Part shown: piece after piece, positions 36,801-49,256 of the stretch
Position numbering within the stretch: the first letter of the stretch is position 1
Layout: every line of letters begins with the position of its first letter
Assembly: GCA_013398175.1 (NCBI GenBank)
Contig: VZRZ01007311.1
Coordinates: 1,269,246 to 1,333,245, forward strand
Length of the DNA stretch: 64,000 nucleotides
Direction: 5' to 3'
Origin: Climacteris rufus
Lineage: Eukaryota > Chordata > Aves > Passeriformes > Climacteridae
Translations under genes and position numbers: made by a program
The notes under the pieces: model-generated
Told to the model about the DNA's origin: nothing
What the model saw: the letters and a program-made list of their open reading frames with translations, nothing else
Database searches by the model: none

Positions 36801-37779
36801 TCTATCACTTTCTCACAGATATCACAGAGAAATTATCTTGTCCCAGCTCTGGGGACTCTCCTCCTAAATGCCAATCTAAAAGATCACTTGCAACCTGCTC
36901 AAAAACTGTCATAAGAGCAGCACTGAACCAGGGAGATTTTTGCAAGTTGAGCATTGCCAGTAAGCTGCAGGGACTTGTATTGCTTTGCAATTTGTCTTTT
37001 CTATTGCTCTCCAGACTTTCTGTATCCTAGTTTTTCCAGGGTTGAGCTTATTTTACTGGCTACAAACTAGTACAGTCTTGCTGGGACTCTTTTGGTACAA
37101 GAGTTGTTCAAATAAATACCATCACATAATAACAAATAGTTTCAATTAAGTGAAAGCTAGAACTGTGTGGCTGTGCCGAAGTGGAGTTTCAGAAGCTTCC
37201 AAGGACAGAATGCTATTAAAATCCTTTTGTTACTGTTTCTAAGCAGGTCTGCTTTGCAAACAAACCAGGAACACCTCAGGTTTTCCAACATGCAGAAATT
37301 AAAGTATCTGTAACACCTGTCATCTTTCATCTGTATCATTAAGTTGGTTGCATGGAAATACCACTTTTTAGCGGTGATGAAACTGTTTATTGGGGACTGC
37401 ACTAACCCAGGGAGAAAGCCAGCTAGATTTTCCACAGATAGCAGTGGCTAGCACAGTGAGCATAAGTAGATTATGAAAAGAAATCTAAAATTGTTAAGTC
37501 CTCAGCGACTCCATTCAAATCTCATGGTTTAAAGGAAAATTGCACTGTTTCAATATCTGGCAATTAACAAGATTATATGGTAAGAGTCGTTCCGCATAAA
37601 CTGTGAAATATGTTTGGAAATTATCTCCTTCCCTTCCACCTAATGCTTATATTGCATATTCAACATACTTGACAGCTTTAGCTAATTTATTACAAAAGAG
37701 AAAGTCTGTTGAAGAGAAGGAAACTTAAGCAAATAGGGATGACCTCAGTTGCTGAAGGGCACAAAGGAAACCATTCCCT
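30816..37779. other. Unannotated AT-rich DNA, no gene found
   Basis: About 7 kb with no supported exon, RNA gene or transposon. The 109-codon minus frame (35818-36147) and 88-codon plus frame (35216-35482) show no domain. The stretch 32.6-33.4 kb is slightly richer in G+C but contains nothing recognised. Confidence 0.6.
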
Positions 37780-38686
37780 TTGTCCCCTCCTGGACAAAGG
37801 CATAAAATGTACCCACAGGACATTTGCTGATGATAAGAAACTGGAGGGAGTGGCTGATACACCCGGAGGCTGTGCTGCCATTGAGCCAGCCCTTGACAGT
37901 CTGGAGAGTTGGGCAGAGGGAAACCTAAGGAGGTTCAACAAGGGCAAGTGTAGGGCCCTGTACCTCGTGTGAAATAACGCCAAGTAACAGCACAGGTTGG
38001 GGTCTGACCTACTAGAGGCCAGCTCTGTGGAGAAGGACCTGGGATTTTGGTGGATGACAATTCATCATGAGCCAGCAGTGCCCTGAGGGCCAGGACAGCC
38101 AGTGGGATCCTAGGGTGTGTTGGAAAGAGTGTGGCTAGCAGGCTAAGGGAGTTGATCCTGCCCCTCTAGTCAGCACTACTGAGGCCACTTCTGGAGTGCT
38201 GTGTCCAGTTCTGGGCTCCTCAGTAAAAGGCAAGGAACTACTGGAGAGGATCCAGCGGAGGTCACAAAGATGATGAGAGGCATGGAGCAGCTCTCTGATG
38301 AGGAGAGACTGTGGGAGCTGGGCCTGTTTAGTCTAAAGAAGAGAAGGTGAGAAGGGAGCTCATCAATGCATATAAACGTGTCAAAAGTGGGTGTCAAGTG
38401 AATGGTCCCAGACTTTTTGGTAGCACACTCTACTCAGTGACAGAATGAGGAGGAATGATCATAAACTGAAACACGAGAAATCCCAACTCAACATGAGGAA
38501 GAACTTCTTTACACTGAGGGTGGCAGAGCACTGGGACAAGCTGCCAAGGGAGGTTGTGAACCCTCCTTCTTTGGAGACATTTGAAACCCACCTGTATGAG
38601 TTCCTGTGTAATTTGCTCCAGGTGATGTGGGGGTTGGACTCCATGATCTCCAGAGATCCCTTACAATCTAATGATTCTGTGATTCC
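37780..38686 (+). mobile_element. CR1 LINE, 5'-truncated, C-terminal reverse transcriptase plus 3' end
   Basis: From about 37780 the plus strand encodes the CR1 ORF2 segment LDKGIKCTHRTFADDKKLEG. FADD, the catalytic motif of this reverse transcriptase family, is at 37823-37834. The conserved WAEGNLRRFNKGKCRALYL segment follows. Continuity of the frame is lost after 37972. The C-terminal part reappears in another frame at about 38445-38620 (LNMRKNFFTLRVAEHWDKLP...). The element closes with the CR1 3' terminal words aatgattctgtgattcc at 38670-38686. Frame breaks and stops make it non-functional. It is the longest CR1 copy in the window. The 5' truncation within ORF2 is usual for this family. 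Confidence 0.95.
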
Positions 38687-38946
38687 CTGATAAGGGAACA
38701 AAAAGCAGTTTATGGGGACTCAAAGTCCTTTCAGTTCCTCTCTCTGACACATGTTTCTGGTGTGAACACTAGCAATCAGTGAGTGAGGCAAATTCAAAAC
38801 CTTTATAGGTTGGGAGGAAGGGTTTGTCTTCCCTCTTCTCGCTTGTTCTCCACATCCTTATCAAAGTACTACTGGCCAAATAAGATTTGCTCCATCTTCA
38901 TTTGAAGTTTAGGTGTAGAAGCCTGGAGCTGCTGCCTGGGGCTGTT

Positions 38947-39237
38947 TGTGAGAACGTTTTCTTTCTCATGTAAGGTATGAAAAACGATAAGATAAAGCAC
39001 CTGTTGTTTCCACAGCTGTTGTGGGAAAGGGCATGATATATTTTGAATTGGGTGGTGTAGAACCCAGCCAGCTGTACCAGGGGGTTCGCAAATCATCTGC
39101 CTGGGTTCCTACTATATAAAAAGGGAATAGGACAATAAATGGGGCTCGCTTGCTCTCTGCTCGCTATGGACCAATCTGTGTTGCCGTGTCTTTATTGCTG
39201 CCATTGCAAAATTTAGGTGCATTTTCTCGTTCTTACA
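38947..39237 (+). mobile_element. Short ERV LTR, alpharetrovirus-like layout
   Basis: A 291-bp block begins TGTGAGAACG (38947-38956) and ends CGTTCTTACA (39228-39237). These ends are imperfect inverted repeats of each other and give TG...CA termini. Inside are a strong TATA box, tatataaaaag (39113-39123), and an AATAAA signal (39134-39139) only about 20 bases downstream. Pyrimidine-rich CpG-containing sequence follows (gctcgcttgctctctgctcg). A poly-A signal hugging the TATA, with a short R, is typical of avian alpharetrovirus-type LTRs. No primer-binding site follows and I found no flanking duplication (gctgtt versus agatct), so it looks like an old solo LTR. It sits 260 bp downstream of the CR1 3' end. 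Confidence 0.72.
39113..39139 (+). promoter_or_regulatory. LTR core: TATA box and adjacent poly-A signal
   Basis: tatataaaaag is at 39113-39123 and AATAAA at 39134-39139. Both lie within the LTR at 38947-39237 and are in the order and close spacing of a short-R retroviral LTR. Confidence 0.6.
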
Positions 39238-42200
39238 AGATCTCACTGAATCCTCCCCATTATGATCCCCGCTTCCCACTACCAATCCTTGAAGAAAATT
39301 GCCTTTCTCAAGGCTACTATTTAAAATTGCAATAAAATTTCAACACTACAACTCAACATAAGCTTCCTGTGCAGACAGTGTGGTGAGAGCCAGGACTGCC
39401 AATTTCATTCACCAATCTACTTGGAAGATTCAAAGGGGAAAAAGTATTGTGTGCAAGCAGCAGCCCAGACTAGAAGTGTAGAGAAAAATCAATTAAAATG
39501 TAAACCACAAAAAGCCTGGATAACACAGACCTTATCAGCTCAGTGCCACTTAAGCAACAGCTGCACTCAGGTCTCAAAAAGTCATTCTTCTGGAGCTTTA
39601 CCACAGAAGGTAGCTCCATCAAATATCCCACCAAACACAGGAGGAATAATCAGCTTGCTCAAGCACAGCCCCTCCACACTGTCACGTAAACCCTTTATGC
39701 TGAATTGCTGCAGCTCAATACTGCACAAATAGAGCACCTCTGTACACATGTCTGGTTTCACGAAGTCCCTTCAAACCCTCAGCAAAGTTGAAAGTTTCAT
39801 GGTGAACATCACTGGACAAGTGAAGGCAAAGATTTTGTAATAAAATACTTGTGAGCAAGTTTGAACAGTGGAGATACTGTTACAGGTTTATGTCAGCATG
39901 CACAGCATCTCACCACTGGTTATTAAAAAAATGCATGAAAACTCACACTTGAAATCAAACTAAATGGGGGGAGGGGGGGAAGTCACTCTGCAGCTATACA
40001 GTTGTACCTAGATCACCTAATTCTGGAGTGTTTATTACCTTCCCATTACTTCTCAGCCTAGTCTCCACCCCTGTTAAACCATGACTTTGCTCCTAATTCC
40101 TCTTCCTTCCCTACCATCATAAATTAGTCTCATCATTTCTCTTTGATTCATTTTGATTACATACGTTGCGTCTCTTGCTCAGAGAGCCACATAACTTACC
40201 TACTGCTCACCTGATGGTGCTTAAAAGCACTGTTCACTGCTCTTCACTTCTCTTTCTGCTTCTCTCAGGTCTGTATTCTCCCTAACTACTCTTCTTTCCC
40301 CCAGCAAGTATGTTATTACAATTGTATGTATTATTAATAATAAACTATGTAGACTTCTCAGCCTACAGCTCCCTAACATAGCTGAGAGACATTGCAGGGT
40401 GAAGCTGAGAAGATGCTCAAACAGAATAAGGGATCCACTGCAGTGGACAGAGCAAGATAGGGCTAAACAAAGAGGTTTCATGTCCTTGCAAACAACAGTC
40501 TCCAGCTTTACCTGTTTGTAACTGTGATATAGATTAAAACAGTAAACTCTAAATTTAGGAAAACATTTACTCCATTTCCATGTTAATCAGTAGGATAATT
40601 ATGTTAATCGTAAGTTTCCAGAAGTCCTATGATGTTTTTTGCCTCCAGGTGACTGACATTTTGCTACCTCATTGTTATTTCCTTCTCCAACTTCTTGCAT
40701 CGTAGGACGTGACATTTAGAACAGCTCGGTGAGACATGTGAAGCTGGTTTTCAGCCACTTTGTTATGTTTGAACTCCCAGCCTTGTATTAATTTCACTCT
40801 TCATGATTAAGTAAATACCTCTTATGAGAGAAAAATTAACTAAAGCAAAGATATAATTGTTTTTCTTCATGTTAAAATACTCCTTTTCTGCTCATTTAAA
40901 CTTGAAAGGAAATACATTCCATGCAGAATTCTGACTGAGCTGAAAATATTATAAATTAGGTTGTTATAATGGGTCTAATTGTGTGGTTTAATTATTAGAT
41001 TATACAGAAGAATACAAAGTGGGCATTTTGTTAGATGAAGGTGGCGTCGTGTCTGCCCATGGTCTTTTTGGTAAAAACTGTAGGATTTAAAAATAATTTT
41101 GTTTTTCTGGTATATATAATTTTTCAAGGCTGGACAACTCCTAAACCCACTAATTATATACAATACTAGTCACAACCACCCAGACTTTATTTGTATATAT
41201 GAATAATAAAACTTCTAAACATGCCATCAAGTCACTAGTAAGCACAGCAGACAACCTCCTTACGAGGCAGAAGATCCAAATGTTCAGTGCATAATTTTGC
41301 CCTTTGTTGTACTTCTCATACTTTCCCAAGTTACCAGAGGAGCTGCTGCAGGACTGTGCATGGTCAAATGGTGCTAGCAAGCATTCCTGAATAAAACTGC
41401 CTCTGGATCAGACACACTGGCTGTACCGGTACTTCTCTTCCTACAGGCACCCGTCTGATCCAGCTAGTTTTCCAGTGTGCTCAGAAGCTAATGAAGGGTC
41501 AGAAATATCCCAAAACATGTGAAATGACAACTCTGAGGTATTTTGGAGTCATGTGTATTGGTGTTCCTTTTATCTCACTAGTGGGTTTTTTTTAATTACT
41601 ATTTTTGTATAACGCAATTGCTCAGTGAATAAACAGCTCTGCCTCTGAGGTTCATTTTTTTCCTTAGTGGCATTCTGCTGCCTACAGATTTTTAGCCATT
41701 CAGTTTTGGTATCCTAGAGAATGCATTTTTATCCTGTTTCGTTTAGGTTTTAGCCACTTAAAACTTGTCAGGATTTTGGGGTAGCCTATACGTAGTCATT
41801 TAAAAGCTGGTTATCTCTCTTTAGTTTTAACCATTCTGAACTCCATCTATAGAGTTTTCTTTTCCATCTTTTATAGGTTTGATTTATTCCCATAGACCTG
41901 ATATTGTGAGATGCTGAGGAGCACCAGAAAAGATGAAAATGTTGCTTTTAATAATACCCTTCTTTCTAGTGAATAAAATTCTAAACTGGCTTGATATATC
42001 TGACACTATGTCCACTTATGAAATATGAATGTGTGCGTATATTAATATTAAGTTTTTTTCTTGAAAAGAAACCAGCCTTCTGCTGACTCTGAATGGAGTT
42101 TCATTCAAGCAGCACAAATAAGGTCAAAGACAATCTCTTCTTAATTAAAGGGAGCACATAATATTGATTTAATAAAAATTTAACATTACCTAATGACAAC

Positions 42201-45200
42201 TAGATATTATGTTCAGAGCAGAAAGACTGACATTTTATTGTAATCAATATGTATTTTATTAAAATCAATGTGCTACGTGAACCACTCTACAGAGCCTCAA
42301 TAATATCTAGTCTGCCCCTGCAGAAAAGGAGAGTTTGTCATCTGGAGGTAAGATTGCTTGACAGAAGAATTGCTACATGTACAATACACAAGTTTCGATT
42401 TTTCTTAGAGGCCAATGAAGGTGATCACTGTCATTACAAGTGGTAGGTGTTTAACCCCAGCTAATTTCAGAAGCCAAGAGGAATAAGGACCTGGAGAGAA
42501 CCAAAGCAATACTATGACCAGTAGTTGCCCTGCTCAAACCTGTGCATGGCAAGAGAGAAGCTTTCATTCAGGACAGCCCTCAGTCCTTGGGTAAGTCCAC
42601 TGTGACATACACTGTCTGCCCCAAAACATGACAAAGAGATGTCCCTGTGGCTCACACCTTCTTGGTGTCACTGTGTGCTCTGAAACCTGAAGGATGTCGC
42701 AGTTCTCCTTATGCTCTCTGAAGGCCAAGTCTTTGTATGAAAAGTAGGAATGTGGAAAAGCTTCCACTCCTACCAGATTTATGCTGTAAAATAATTCAAT
42801 AGCTGCCTGCTTTGCTCCCTCGCAGTGCCTGAAACACACAGAGGTGCTTCACCCACTACTGCAGCTGCAAACAGACTCTCTGTTAGCACAAGTGAAGGAG
42901 ACGTGCTTTGGAGAAGAAGGGTCAGATTTTGTCTTTTTAACAACATGCTAACTAAAAATATGTTTTGTAATACCTGCATCTTTTACAGGACTCACCCTTC
43001 ACTGATGACAATCTAGATCACTCTAGCATCAATGCTTGCCTTAGCAGTCCCCTAAGTTACCCCAGGGCTTTGGTAAAAAGAGGTGTTATTCTCCTTCTTT
43101 ATTCCTTTCTTTAACCTATCTCATAATTATTTTAAAGAGCATTTCTTATCTTAAAAACTAATGGGTAAATGACCCAAATATGCTTTTGTGATTAATTTTA
43201 TTTATTTATATTTGTTCAACTATACTCAGAGAAGAAAAGGACTGAAGGCTGGAAGTCTTGTCAACCAGTGCTGCAATTGCCTTCTTTCAGCCTTCTCATT
43301 TCATTCTCTTCTTCATCTTCTGCATGGCATCAAGAGAGAAGCAGAGTGCTGCAACTTTGAGAGATCTCTTAATACATTATTTTATATCATGCACATTGTG
43401 CATACAGGAGTACCAAGTTCTCTCATCTGGTTCTACACGGTGAGACAAAGATTGCTTCCATTTCTTCCATTGTATTTCAGCACAGTAGTGACAGAATTGG
43501 TAACATCAGACATCACCCCACTCTTCCTTGCCTTCCATAGCTGCGGTGAAGCTTGTAGGAAAAAAAGAAGAAAGAGTTGGGATGTTGCAGGGGAAACCAT
43601 ACAGCTGACTTGGTTTGGGGATGGTTGTAGACAAGGTTTGAAGGAATAGAGAATAATTTCAGCATATATTGTCCAGAGTGATGAAACTCAATGTATGTGT
43701 CCCTAGGAAAGGTTTTCATTCTCTCCCTTTCAAATGGGTTTTGTTTGGTCATTTGGGTGTGCACAAAGGGGAGGGTGGATGAAATGTGCTGTCATCATGA
43801 GAGTTCTGCAAAAAAAGCTCTTCTCACAGCTCTAAAAGAATCTATGGGCACAACACCACTTGGTTTACAGGCTCTACTCCCAGTTTTAGCAGAGTTTATA
43901 TTCATCAGCTCATGATTCACCTTGAAGGCTTACTTCTAATTACTTGACAGAGAAATAAACACTGCACCTGCCATGATCACAAAACTCAGTGAGAATTGAT
44001 TTGAGTCTTCTTATCTTCACCAAAAATAATTGAATAGTACAGAATATTCTGAACAGGACTATACAAAATGCTGGGTTGAAAGCATCAGTGAAAATTAAGG
44101 AACAGCTGAAAGGTGTTTCCATTATCAACTAATATGTATGACAAAAAATGCCAAGATAAAATAACACCGCAGTAAATTATAGATAGAATTGTGTCCCAGA
44201 TTACCTATTAAAAATTAAAAAAAAAAAAGGTTGCTCTGGGTCTGAACCCATCCGTATGTATTTTATGCCTAGTTTACCCATAACCTTTCAATTTTGGAAA
44301 GAACGGGAAAAATCAGTATTGCACCTGGGACCTAAGATCATACCCATTTAAGGTTTCCACTTAAATACACTCTGGATGATGGCTCCTCTGTGCTTAAAAT
44401 ATCCACTGGTACATACATCCTGTAAAGAACATATTTACTCTTTACAATAATCACTTTCTGATTCCGGTCTTTTACCTGAAATTCTATTATACATATCTTG
44501 GTTTCTAAACAAGTATTTTTCATGCACTCTAAAGCGAAGAGAGGGAAAACAAATCTAAGCACAATAAAAAGAGAACAATGAAAAAAATATAATCAGTATA
44601 AATTCCTTTCCAGAAGGAACCTGAGAAGACACAGCCAAAAGTCTATTATGCAAGAGTTAGAAAATGAGTAACATGGGAAAGCCTTTAACCTAATTATGGT
44701 TTTCTTATTATTTTATTGGCACTATCAGATTTTCATGGCTGAGCCAGCACAACTGCTGTAGCCTTGCCTGCAGTCATTACTCAATGTTATCTTTTATTTA
44801 TACCAAATTATAAATGTGTTTGTGGCACTCTGCAAACAAACAAGAGATGCAGCCTGTGCTTCTTGGCTTAATTTTATCAGTGCTATATTGTAAACATAGA
44901 TTAGATGCCCCTTTCTTCAAGGTCGTCTGAGGTGTCCTCAGGCCCAAAGAGCCAGTCATAAATTTGTGCTCGTGAGACACAATAAATTGTTCAACTTCTA
45001 TTGCTCAACCTTATCTGGTAGCACATCTAATCACTGAGGAGCTGCTCAGCTTGTCAGCAGTTCAGCTTCAGAAGTGCATGAGGCAGCTCTTTGTGCTTTT
45101 CCACTGAATGAAATCCATCAGCTGCCTCCTGATCCAAGTTTTCCTAGGCTGTAGTAGCTACTCAGCAGCCAATGTGCCAGGGAAGCTGCCTTGCTGACTC

Positions 45201-45843
45201 CAACCCAAGTGCCCTGACCACAGTCAGGCCCAATCGATCTCTCTCCTTCAGGTCAGTGAGTAGAGAAGTCCTCCACACAAACTCAAACATCTTCAACTGG
45301 AGTCATTAAAAGTACCTCCATGATGCCTCTGATTCAAGGAATATATTCTAGGAGAAGTCATATCATCAATACCTGAACTCAGCTTGTGCAGCCAGCATCA
45401 TCCAAAATTTCAGACTAAGCTAAAGCAGGGATGGTAAGAGATGGCAAGGGACATTGTATGTGATGGGATATGATTTACCGAACTCAGCATTTATGGCTGG
45501 TTTGCTTAGCATCACACCCCTGGAGGGCTCCATATATGAGTTTTTATAAAAATACTGGATTTACTGCACACCCAGAAACCAAGGATTTATGGCAGAGTAT
45601 GTCAAATGATAGAAATAAAAAATAAAACACATTTTTAATGTTGTTTTGGGGAACAAAAGGGGCAAACTCAGTATAACATGAACATAATACTTTCTATATT
45701 ACAGACAATATGTGTTTGTGAAAAAATAGTTCAAATCACCTTAGGTTAAAATATATTTCACGATTTTATAAGTAATTAATACACATAATTTACTATTTCT
45801 TGTTTCCCAATCCTTTCAAAGAATCCCAGAAAGAATTGTATTA

Positions 45844-45864
45844 ATAGAATTATATTAATTCTAT
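45844..45864. repeat. Perfect AT-rich inverted repeat, 9-bp arms
   Basis: atagaatta (45844-45852) and taattctat (45856-45864) are perfectly complementary around a 3-base tat centre. This gives a possible 9-bp stem, AT-rich and weak. No associated gene. Confidence 0.9.
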
Positions 45865-46527
45865 CCATAGAATTAAAGTTCCTTAGGTAAGTTTAGGTGA
45901 GACATAGGTCTTCCACTTTCAGTGGCCTTTTAATCTTCCTCTATAATCGTTGGAGGGAAGGAAGGATGGCTCACATTGCCTCTGTGAGAGATTTTTCTCT
46001 GTTTAAGGTGGAATTGCTTTCTAGAGCTTGAGTAATATCTCTGTGTGGATGATAGAGGACTGGACAATTGACTTAAACAGGATTTCTAACTTCATATAGT
46101 TGGATGACATGTAATGGGATTTTGAAGACTGAGACTTTGCATAACAAATGATACATTAAAAAAAAAGTCTCGTAAAACTCAGACACATGCTTGTTAAAAA
46201 TTGAAAAAAAAGTATGGAATAAATATGGATTAACCAGACATTAACTAATCAAAATCTCGGAAGCCCCTGTAATTCATGATATATGTCTAGTCATTTTGAC
46301 ACAGAAGGAACTTTTGGTCTCTTATTTTTGTGATTTATGACTGAATATGAGAATATTTGCAGTCCAAATCCTCTGATTCATCAATTTCTTTCATTTCAAT
46401 GGGAGACAAGAAACTAAGTAGTATTTTCCAGGTTTAAGTCTAATTACTTTGTGATCTTCAAGATGGAAGCAATTATTGCTTTAGGATCCAGGCCCTGACT
46501 AAGAGAAGGAGTTAAGAAAATCCTTAT

Positions 46528-46591
46528 GTTTCCATTTGTTATGATCAGACACATTGAATTTACGTTTCCGTTTGTTATGATCAGACACATT
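46528..46591. repeat. Local tandem duplication, period 36 bp
   Basis: A 28-base word beginning gtttccatttgttatgatca at 46528 recurs at 46564 with one mismatch (a to g at the sixth base). The spacer of the 36-bp period is preserved only once, giving about 1.8 copies. It is a small recent duplication in unique sequence. Confidence 0.92.
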
Positions 46592-48950
46592 TTATTAAGA
46601 AAGGGTATTTTTTATGTGTCATTGTCCCAAAATGTGGCCCTGATACTTTTCACCCCTGTTCTTCATATGGGAAAAAACCTTAAGTTTAACCTAAAACTTA
46701 TAATTTCTAATATGGTGTATAACATATTTGTAGGAATGCAATCTTGGGGAGGAGGAGAGGGTGTTAATTAACAGAAAATAGTCCTTACTACTAGATACAC
46801 CCAAGATATATATTAACTTTCAGCATGTTCACTTGTGAGTAATCTTAATTTCAGATTATATTGAGGTCACGTTACCATTTTCCCTGTTGCACACCTATAG
46901 CCTGTCAAGCCCCGATGAAAAGCCAAAGTGAGTGTTTTGACTGGGAAAATGTCTTGCATAAAAAACTATTCCTTCCTCTTACATTTTTTTTAACCTGAAT
47001 GCTGAATAAACAACTTCTCATAAGAAAATGAATTGCAAACTTGCCAAACTCCAACTATTAATCTTATATTCAGATATTTATTTCATTCCTTGTAAGAATT
47101 CTGCAGTATTATCTCTGAATAATTGCACTTTCTGGGAGGCTTCCATGCTGACCCCCATTTAAAAGCTCATTCTTTAATACACAGCACTGCTGCAATGCCA
47201 TGAGGATACAAGCACATCTAGTACACATTCAATAACTGTCAGATGACTGATAGGAAAAAATGTTGAGTTATATTTAATGAATGTGATACTGGCAAAGGCC
47301 TATTTTCAATATCAGTATTTTTCAGCAAGGAAAGCTTTACCCTCTAAATATTTAGCACTCATTCAGATAGTATGAAATGGATTATGACCAGAGGTTCTAA
47401 ATATGTGAGACACAAAGCATGGACAACAGCAAAATATTTGCTCATTAAGATCCAACCCCATCTCTACCAGATATTTTGTCATATTGGTCCTTTCTCACAT
47501 TTTTTCTGGTTCTCTTTCATAAATGAAATAAAAATATACACTGTTTTTCCCTCTCAGCTGTACTGGTGAATGAAGGACTGTGAATACGATGCTTAGTGAG
47601 AAGACAAGCACTTGCCTTTTCCTGTTTCCTGAGTTTGGGATGGGCTGAATGTCCTGGGCTAATGTGGGGTAATGAATAGTGTATGCCCATTGTCACTGCC
47701 ACCATGCTTCAGGAAAATCTTGTGCCATGTGTGCTGAGCCTGCTGACAGTGTGTCACTGCTCACTGCTGCACACAACAGTGTCCTGGCTCTCCTGCATCC
47801 TGTTCTGGTTCTGACTGGAAATCCTATCTAGGACCTAAGAGAAAGGTGAGAGTTTTTCTCTGTCCAGAGTTTATTGAAATTTAGGAATCTGAAAAACTGG
47901 CATTTTAAGGGGAGGACTAGAACAAATATAAGTGAGAGCACCAGAACACAATACCAAGCTTTCTACTGCTTAAAATGTATGAGCCATTCACCTGTGTCAC
48001 TGCAGTGGCTTTTGAGATGCAAACAGAAAGTTCTGATTTTCTCCTGCAGACAATAGTCCCCTTGCATAATACATACTGCTTAAAGTCATTACACAACCTG
48101 AGGTGTGCAGTAAATAAGTAATAAAAAAATGTTGCATTGCTTTTTACTGTATAACTGCCTGCAATATAATTTATCCCTCAAACAAAATGAAACAATCACC
48201 TACAAATCTACTCAGCTACTATGAATAATTGAAATGACCACAAAATCTGTAGTTCAGACCCATCCTAACATTTTCATAGAGGAAAGTAAAAAGTTTTAAG
48301 TGCCTACATTGTATAAAATCAATGAAATTTGCTCTTACATTTCTATATATAAGTAATGTAGAAACTTATTCCCAACTGGCTTGTATTATGGGAGGTACTT
48401 TTTTTTTTGACTAGGTGTTATTCCACAATCTTTAATATTAATGTAGAGACAGTCTCTAAAATGCTGAGAGCTGGAGCCACAAAATCAGTAAAGCTAGGTC
48501 AAACAGAGAATAATCCCTGTTCTCTAGGTTGATGCACTAGATATGACTTGATGACCTCATCCTTGATTAGCAGGACTCTTTATCAATCTGAGGAATCCAA
48601 ACAGACTCCTTCAAAAAGCCATTTGGGTATACTTCAAAAGGAATCACTGCTGACAGATGCTCCCAACAAATGGAGATTTATCCCATACTACAAACTGTTA
48701 CGTTGTATTTGTCTTGATTTGAAGGGAAATCCACTTCATGTTGTAAACTTTGGCTTATTTTACAATACTTATTTATTTACATAATCTGTTGCACTATTAG
48801 CTAGCTTTTATGAGCATTATAGCAAGCACATTATATTAATCATAGCTAATAAAGTCTATCTCCTCCCTTCTGTCACATCACCAATTTTTGCTCTGGGACA
48901 GCAAAGGGTGAAAATATGAGGGAGATAAAATCAGTGTCCCAGTTCTTTAG

Positions 48951-49256
48951 GTGTGGATGACATGTAAACCTTGGCTGGCCAGCTCTGAGTCTGTCCATGA
49001 CTTAAAGAAGGATGGCCTGCCCAGCTGTGGAAAAGTGTGGATCCTGTGCCAATACCGGGGCTGCCCAGGCAATCTAATGTCCAGCTGTGGGAAGTGTGCC
49101 AACCAGCAGACCACTTGTGACCAGCACTGCAGGGTCAGCTTCAGTAACAGAAGTGACTACTCCACCACAGGGACCTGGCGAGCTCTAGTACTTGCTACTC
49201 TTTCAGGATCTTTCTTATCCCTTGTTTCTCTGAGATATGTGATATATGTCTTATGA
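48951..49256 (+). other. Cys-rich 101-codon open frame of unknown status
   Basis: The frame encodes a segment with seven cysteines in about 36 residues, including two SCGK motifs (PSCGK and SSCGK). A hydrophobic C-terminal stretch follows (about residues 78-101, ALVLATLSG...), which could be read as a membrane segment. At DNA level the two SCGK parts share a ccagctgtgg word about 61 bases apart, so the Cys pattern may come from a small internal duplication. An ag precedes the start (ttctttag near 48940), but no convincing splice donor or promoter is seen and I recognise no family. It may be an old repeat or a chance frame; it is listed only because the composition is unlike its neighbours. 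Confidence 0.2.

Larger units (their letters stand above)
39238..48950. other. Unannotated AT-rich DNA, no gene found
   Basis: Nearly 10 kb with no supported exon. A 153-codon plus frame (43188-43649) and a 103-codon plus frame (39421-39732) are the longest, but neither shows a recognisable domain. Small structures are a G6-A-G7 run near 39966-39979, a perfect 9-bp-arm palindrome at 45844-45864 and a 36-bp-period duplication at 46528-46591. No transposon was recognised. Confidence 0.6.

Noticed and set aside
37709..37972. 87-codon frame with reverse-transcriptase similarity as a possible active element
   Set aside because: The FADD motif is present, but the element is 5'-truncated and frame-broken after 37972, so it is a dead CR1 copy.
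43188..43649. 153-codon plus-strand frame
   Set aside because: Composition is that of translated AT-rich DNA, with no motif. A second plus frame overlaps it and a minus frame overlaps its end.
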